A DNA stretch of 64,000 nucleotides from Polydactylus sextarius (lineage: Eukaryota > Chordata > Actinopteri > Polynemidae): assembly GCA_016801845.1 (NCBI GenBank), contig CM028916.1, positions 18,351,514-18,415,513 of the forward strand, written 5' to 3'. Within the stretch, counting starts at the first letter, position 1. Every line of letters begins with the position of its first letter. Below are positions 9,906 through 64,000 of this stretch, in pieces. Below the pieces are notes generated by a model, which saw only the letters and a list, made by a program, of their open reading frames with translations, was not told the DNA's origin and made no database searches. The position numbers and the translations under genes were made by a program.

Positions 9906-12069
9906 AGTGTGAAGTGGCACCATTTGAAGCGGGGGAAGCAACTACCTGAATAAAAACTAAAGCTTCCTTAAACAGGAGATGGTGGCTGATTCAGGCTGAA
10001 ACAGGTCCTGCTACAGTTGAATGTATTTAGTTACCAAGAAGAAAGTATTAATGGTTACATTTAGTTAAAGTTTTCCAACAACCATTTATGAATTGTCTCG
10101 TGATGGAAACTGCTGAATTCTTTTCCTTAAAACTCAATATACCTAAGTATAATACTTAATATACTTAAGTATACTACTTCCTTGAAATGCATTTTGAGGA
10201 AGTAGCATGTTAAGGTGACATGTGACAGGGACACATCCTTCTTTAGGTGGAGCAGCTCTTCATATCAACAGAGTGATCACATTCAGAGACAAAGAGGATC
10301 ACGCTGTACAGCTATGCTGAGATTAGATATTAGATACATCCAGTGTTGTATTTACAATTAGTGAATTAAAGCTGATCGCATCTCCTTGTGTTTGGGTGTG
10401 TTGAAGTGAAAGCACGTGCTATCAACATTCCTCATCATCTCACAAACCAATGTATAAAGTAGAACTGTACAAAGCAGACTTTCCTTTCCTGGTTCCTGTA
10501 CAGATCTGTTGTGCGAAGCCACAATAGATTGAAAATTTTGACATAAAAATGTATTTTATTTTGTTATTTCTAGTCAACAGATAATTCATGCAGTTATGCA
10601 GCTGGCTGAGTAATACTACATCAGTGTATCAAAAATAAATCAACATAAAGGATTAAAGATTCTCTATTTATAATAATTGTGTAGGCTGAAGCCTTAACAT
10701 CTAAATGCAAGCAAGTTGAAGAAATTAGTGGTGGGAATGAATGCTCTATAAAGGGAACTGGAGCTTATGAGTCTGTTGCCTTTTGAGAGCCATCCAAATG
10801 AACAGCTAATCACTCTTTTTCTTTTTCATCTAGACCCAACAGCGGGGGCTGGCTCTGTAAAAACAAATGTCTGTCCCCGGCTGTTTGATTGAAATGTTGC
10901 TGTGTCTCTGAGCTTTTTCCAAACACCTTTTTCTATCCACTTCTACCTTTTTACTGTTCATGTAAAACTGAAGTGAATATCAGATATTAGGTTCTGTCAG
11001 AAGTAAGAGGCAGTAACTGTCTATCAATCATTCAACAATGCTGTGACCACCTTTCAGTCAACACGTCACATCAACATATAGTATAGATTATGAAATTATG
11101 ATGAATTATAATGATAAACACTTCATGGATCCCATTAGGGAAGTTATTGATGGTAGGAGAAGAAGAGAAATATATAGTCCAGACAGTCCAGGCAACCGTC
11201 ACAAAACACTGAAAAAAGACACAATATCAAAAAGATTTATCATGGAAAAAAAATGGATGTGATTGATTTTACTCAGCTTTTCAACTTAGCATAACTTAGC
11301 ATAACTTACTCAGCTTTTTTAACTTAGCATAACTAGGAACACAGGGAGTAGCTAACCAGTTTTCTCATTCTAAAAGTAACAAAAGCTGCCTCTAAAACAC
11401 ACAAATGAATGTGTAACATCTTATATATTTAAGAGACAAACTGTGGCAGGAATTGTTGCCACTGGCAAGTTGTGTCCTTGTTCCTGGTCTTTGTACTATG
11501 TTAAGCTAACTGGGTGTTAGCTGTTACTTTTCATTCAGATATGAGTGTATCATCTCATGTTCAAGTATATCTTTATTTTAAAAGAAGTATCATGGTTAAT
11601 ATTACAAGGTTCTTTCATACCATAGTTATGTCTATTATGTGCGTCTGTAAATTGTGTTTTAATATTAGCTTTGTGTCACATTGAAATTATGGTAATAACA
11701 ACACTATTGTTAATGTACAATGTCCATGTGATAATTAATTTAGTCATAATACATCAACGTGCCTGAACATGAACTAAATACACACACCTCACATCACACA
11801 TGATGTTATATTGTGATATTAATTAATGAATTATATTGTGATTTAATTTAATATTTATTTTTATCTCTTAAGCAGTAGAACTTCATTCAATATCATTGTG
11901 TGGCCAAGACACCAGCTATGTGACATTTTAGTGTGTTTTGTGTGATTTTGTGTAGTGACAGAAATGTATCTTACATTAGAGCTACTATAGTCCCACCTAG
12001 TGGATGAGGAGGAAATAACACAACAGGACAGACAAAAACTGACAGGAACAGAACAGCTCATTGTGCTGT

Positions 12070-14708
12070 ATATCCAATCATCCTGCTTTTAATACAAAGT
12101 CAAGATACAATATCTACATCCATGGTTTGAAAGGAAAGAACAGGTACATAAGTGAGGGGGATGGCATCATCAGAGCTGGCCCTCAACACATCTCATATTA
12201 TGTGTGTGCCTTTTACATTTCTCTTGACACAATAATCATTAGAAATTGAAGGAATAACATATTTCATATATGTCACACGTTGTCAAGACTTCTGGACCAC
12301 ACATAAAGTTCATATCAGAATAATTTGAGATTTAAACAATAACTTTGAAGGTGTGTGTGTGTGTGTGTATGTGTGCTTGTGTGTAACTGGGCCGTTCTTA
12401 CCCATTCTCTGTCAAAAATACACTTGCTACCATGTGCTCTTCAGCAAACTAAATACCAACAGCTCGTCAACAAGTCTGCTCTATAAATCTAATTTCTCTG
12501 ATGCCCTTAAACCTACCATGGTGGTGTGGATCATACCTCTGTTGCTACGATCACGCCTCTGTTGTTACTATGGAGGTCGAGTGAGGGAGGGCGTTAAAAG
12601 GGCATCACTGCCGTAAACTATTTCTGTCTCTAATGTACATCTCTAGCTAACTCGGACATCAGTATTAATCAGTATCAAATAGTACCCTACACAGAGGGCA
12701 TACTTTATAATAATGAAGCAAATAAAAAAGCACCAAAACTGACCATTGAAATTAAAAAACAAACAGTGACAATATCATACTTTAACATTGGCTCGCCAAA
12801 GAAACAAGTAAACAACATCTTATTGGTTATAGTTGCTAGATATTCCAAATAAATAAATACAAACAAAGAAACGTAAAAAGTAACAAAATAGAATAATAAA
12901 TATTTTTAAAAATCATATGAAATAAATATGACAAAGTGAACAATAACAATAAGGCTTTTTTTGCGACAATAAGAACTACATCACATCCAATCCCATGATA
13001 TATCTTGTGCTCAGACATATGTAACTGTACTGTATAAGACTCCAATGATAGACTGTATGTACAAAATTGTGAAATCGCCCGAGATGTCTGATACACTGGA
13101 ACATAGCTGTGCTCTTCAATCACCACGTGGGACCAATTATGGTTATATGTCAAATCAAGAAAAGATATATATCGATATCAAGGACTTGTGCGGTTGTACC
13201 AGAGGGGAAAACATCAACTGGTTAATGTGGGATGTTCTGTACAGTGTGATTTAGGAACAGAGAGTTTGAGTTTGTAAGAAGGTGGGAAAGGGGAGAGGAC
13301 AGTTGAAAGTGAGCAGTTCACCACTGAATGTTTTTTTTTTTTTTTTGGGTTTCTCTCGTTGTTGCTTTAAATTGTCAAATCTCAGTGATTTAACTGCAAA
13401 GTGGCGCAGTTCAAGTCGGTAAGCTTCAGCTGAGGAAGATGATCAGGAAACAGCTTTCATCCTCAAGTAAAGATACTGTATGACAATAAAAGTTTAGCAC
13501 ACAACGCATGAGCTTTAGGCAGCATGTTGGAACACAAGAAATAAGTCAGCGTAAGGCAAAGACATACAGTAAAACACAGAAGAATTTGCAGAAATGGGCT
13601 GAGAACTGTTTTCAGTTTGAGAAAGAAAGGGACTAAAGCTCAGTTTCATTAGCATCTCTTTCAATAAGCCACTGTCAAACTGACACAGTGGGACTGACAT
13701 CAAGAGGGTCTGAGCTGGAGGGTGAACAAGGACTACAGCAAGTAGCAAGCAAGCTTTGTTGAATGAAGAATGCGTCGGACTATAAATCTCAGCCCAGTTG
13801 AGGCTATGACGGACTCTAATCACTGTTCTGAGGCCAGCTGTTACGCAGTGAAGACACGAGCGGGGGAATGTGAACTGATCCTTGGCCGACGTTTGAGAGC
13901 GATCTCTGGTCTGATTTTGTGTTGATGCTGGATGAAAGATGGAGCCTTCGCTCAGTGTAGGCCACAGTTCATGTTCACGTTGCATGGTTTCTCTTGGCAC
14001 TGTGCGTCGTTAATGAGCATCCGCATGCTTCTCCAACAGTCCTCAGGGTGGTAAGTCCATGGTGTAGGCTTCTGCTGAGGCATCACCTCATCATGTACTT
14101 TAAATTAATAATCACAACTACCTCTGGTAGCAGTAGACACCTCTGACTCACAGACACATAGAAATGTTCACCTTTGCACTTTGTAACCCCTTAGTACACC
14201 AAACCAATAGATACAAAGTTGAGGATAAAAAGCCCATTTAGGGTGCAGCAAATATCCAGGCTCTTTGTGTTTTTCGTTTTTGTTTTTAGTTTTTTTAAAT
14301 ATTTTTTGTATTTTTTTTTTTAACACATATAGTATCATAATTCCTGTTCAGAAGCCGTTTTGTATTTCACTGGTTCATATTGGAGATAGCTGACCACAAC
14401 ACACATGTATTATACGTCCTTCACACTGGAACACTGAGGTAAGTATATGGATTACACATGGATAGTCTCCACACACACCAGCTCCTCAGGGGGAGGTCCT
14501 GATGAGTGTGGGTGCTGTTAGACACGGATTTCTTGTTGTTGCTGTTTTTGTTGTTGCTTTTTGTCCTTGTTGGTGTAGAATTCATCTTTGAATCTCTCTC
14601 TTTCTCTTTCCCAGAAAAGTTATTTCAAGCCGTCTTTCACTCGACTCACTTGTTGGTTTTGTTTGTGGACTTCGAAGCAGAAAGATGGATGGATAGTTGT
14701 CTCTTCAC
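12070..14708 (-). other. ptprs: Probable ptprs 3' UTR
   Basis: Follows the ptprs stop at 14709-14711. Leftwards there is no AATAAA on the minus strand until an ATTAAA (plus TTTAAT at 12088-12093), which is followed by U/GU-rich sequence 20-60 nt further on. That gives a 3' UTR of about 2.6 kb. An open frame of 161 codons at 13515-14000 has no domain signature and lies wholly within this UTR. Confidence 0.5.
12088..12093 (-). terminator. ptprs: Candidate poly(A) signal ATTAAA for ptprs
   Basis: Common variant hexamer. Downstream on the minus strand comes TGTTCTGTTCC and TTTTTGTCTGTCCTGTTG, a good GU-rich downstream element. Confidence 0.45.
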
Positions 14709-62550
<47,842 letters not shown>

Positions 62551-64000
62551 CTGCAGAGACATTATGAAAAAGAAAAACACATGAAGGTCAGGTGACGTAA
62601 AAGAAAGGCACGGTTCCTCAATCAGCTTTCATAGCTCTGAAAGGACGAGGTGGAAAATATAAAATAATTTATAGAGACAAAACATCCTCATGAAGAAAAT
62701 TAAAGAAAAAATCATGCTAATGCAGGATTAGGTTTTGATTTAGCAAGAGCACTTCTGACTTGGGATTAACAGTGCACGCAGGTCGGCTCTGACTGAACTA
62801 ATACCAGAACAATAGAGCTGCTGCTCAACAACTAAGACAAGAAACCCAGGACCAAAATAGTTTTCAGCATTCTCCTTCCATATTAATAAGTCTACTTTTC
62901 TGGTGAGCCGTGAAATGAGCTGCAATGATACATTTTTAAGGTTTTTTTCTCCTCCTCAGACATCCTAATAATTTCATTTTAGCTCTGGCCTAATTCCCTC
63001 TTAACGCTCAGTATTTTACTGCTCTGGTGGCACATAAAAGTGTTAATGCAATAATACATCCAGAGTGTGCCACAGTAATAAAAAAACAGTAAAACAAAGA
63101 GGATTGAGGGGTCAGTAAGAATGCAGCAAATTGCGATTCAATATTTGCAAATTTATCAGAAACTGCTGCTTTAATAGATATTCCCCCCACTTTGTAATCC
63201 TTTGGGGGGGGGGGTTGCTCTCTTGTCTCATGTAAACACATGCAGTCGCACACATCTGGAAGTCTGAACATAATTCAGCTCTGTCTGCTTACAGAGATTT
63301 AGACAAGCTGTGCAGAAGCTCCGTGTCTGGGAGTCAATAACTCCTCAGTCCTATCGAGCTCCTCCGTCCCCCACCCCTCGGCCCGATGTGTCAGAACGCA
63401 GGTGGGGAGGCCAAATGAGAAAGGAGCCTTTGTTAACCTGTCATATATCACACACACATACAAGTCTCCCTTCAAGCACTGTTACGGGATAACATATATG
63501 CTCTCAGGGAGACACAGTATGTATTCACAGGTGACAGGCCATACTGTGATTGGCACATAAATATGCGCAAATGCCCATAAACACAATTTCACCCTGACAT
63601 CCCTGTTACACTGGAAGAAACAGAGTAGCAGAGATTAGACTGACCCTTACCAGCCTTTACTAAATGGAAGAGACATTTCTGGTGAGTTACATATTCAAAG
63701 TCTCCTCCAACCACTTATTGAGCTAATGACCTGCTCCAACACATTACTGTCTAACTATTCCAACACTAAAAATAGCTCATCGGAAAACATGGCTGTCTAT
63801 CTGATGCAGCCTCTTTTTCTCGCCGCTCTGCTCTCGTCTTATCTAACGCTGCGTAATACACGTTGAATAGAAAAGCTTTCAGCGTCCCCTTTTCAATTGA
63901 ACAATGTGATAAGAAAAATCAGATCAGAGCTCATTCAAGCACCATTGGCAGCATGTTAAGTAAATTCTCCTCTTAGGGAAACTCAATTTGCCACAGTTAA
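62551..64000 (-). other. ptprs: ptprs intron 5' of exon 1
   Basis: Begins (sense) upstream of a strong pyrimidine-rich acceptor at 62551-62575. No 5' UTR exon, CpG island or promoter was recognised to the window end. A G-run lies at about 63205-63215. Confidence 0.6.

Larger units (their letters stand above)
8228..12069. other. Intergenic region between the GRAM gene and the ptprs 3' end
   Basis: Should hold the promoter and 5' UTR of the GRAM gene near its left end, but I cannot point to a TATA box or a CpG-rich block. It contains a (CA)n at 8464-8490, AT-rich simple sequence with a hairpin near 8.94 kb, a TA/TG microsatellite at 9.4 kb and an interspersed repeat at 9.6-9.9 kb. From 10 to 12 kb I see no gene. 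Confidence 0.5.

Noticed and set aside
13515..14000. 161-codon minus-strand open frame
   Set aside because: Lies in the ptprs 3' UTR, has no recognisable domain and its composition is unlike the neighbouring exons.

Overview
The window is vertebrate, almost certainly percomorph teleost, genomic DNA. It has spliced minus-strand genes with GT-AG introns, dense (CA)n/(GA)n/(GATA)n microsatellites, an interspersed repeat at about 7.3-7.6 kb of a type common in percomorph genomes, and a decayed teleost L1-like LINE. None of the long uninterrupted open frames is a single-exon gene; most are low-complexity repeats or read-through around exons.

Layout, left to right. (1) 1-1.6 kb looks like the 3' UTR of a plus-strand gene whose coding part lies outside the window; it ends at an AATAAA at 1590. 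(2) 3.3-8.2 kb, minus strand, holds a 12-exon gene for a 329-residue GRAM-domain protein with a C-terminal membrane anchor (GRAMD2A/2B-like). Its poly(A) signals face those of the left gene. (3) 8.2-12.1 kb is intergenic and repeat-bearing, with a perfect 14-bp hairpin. (4) 12.1-62.5 kb, minus strand, is one very large gene: a type IIa (LAR-family) receptor protein tyrosine phosphatase, best matched to PTPRS. I resolved 35 coding exons, including two 12-nt microexons and a 27-nt alternative exon. Joined, they make one uninterrupted frame of 1967 codons plus stop: signal peptide, 3 Ig domains, 8 FNIII domains, one TM segment, an active D1 phosphatase domain and a degenerate D2 domain. The phase of every junction agrees and the total (5904 nt) is divisible by three. 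(5) 62.55-64 kb is intron 5' of the signal-peptide exon; the 5' UTR exon(s) and promoter lie outside.

The two genes have unrelated jobs: synaptic and axonal adhesion signalling for the phosphatase, and membrane-contact/lipid-type GRAM function for the other. The main interest is in splicing architecture. Two 12-nt microexons can be read directly. The FN4-7 block (exons 12-16) is phase-symmetric. The canonical meA microexon could not be found. Several splice sites sit inside or against microsatellites, most strikingly the exon 1 donor, which opens straight into a 45-copy tetranucleotide array. I found no sign of an unknown multi-gene system.
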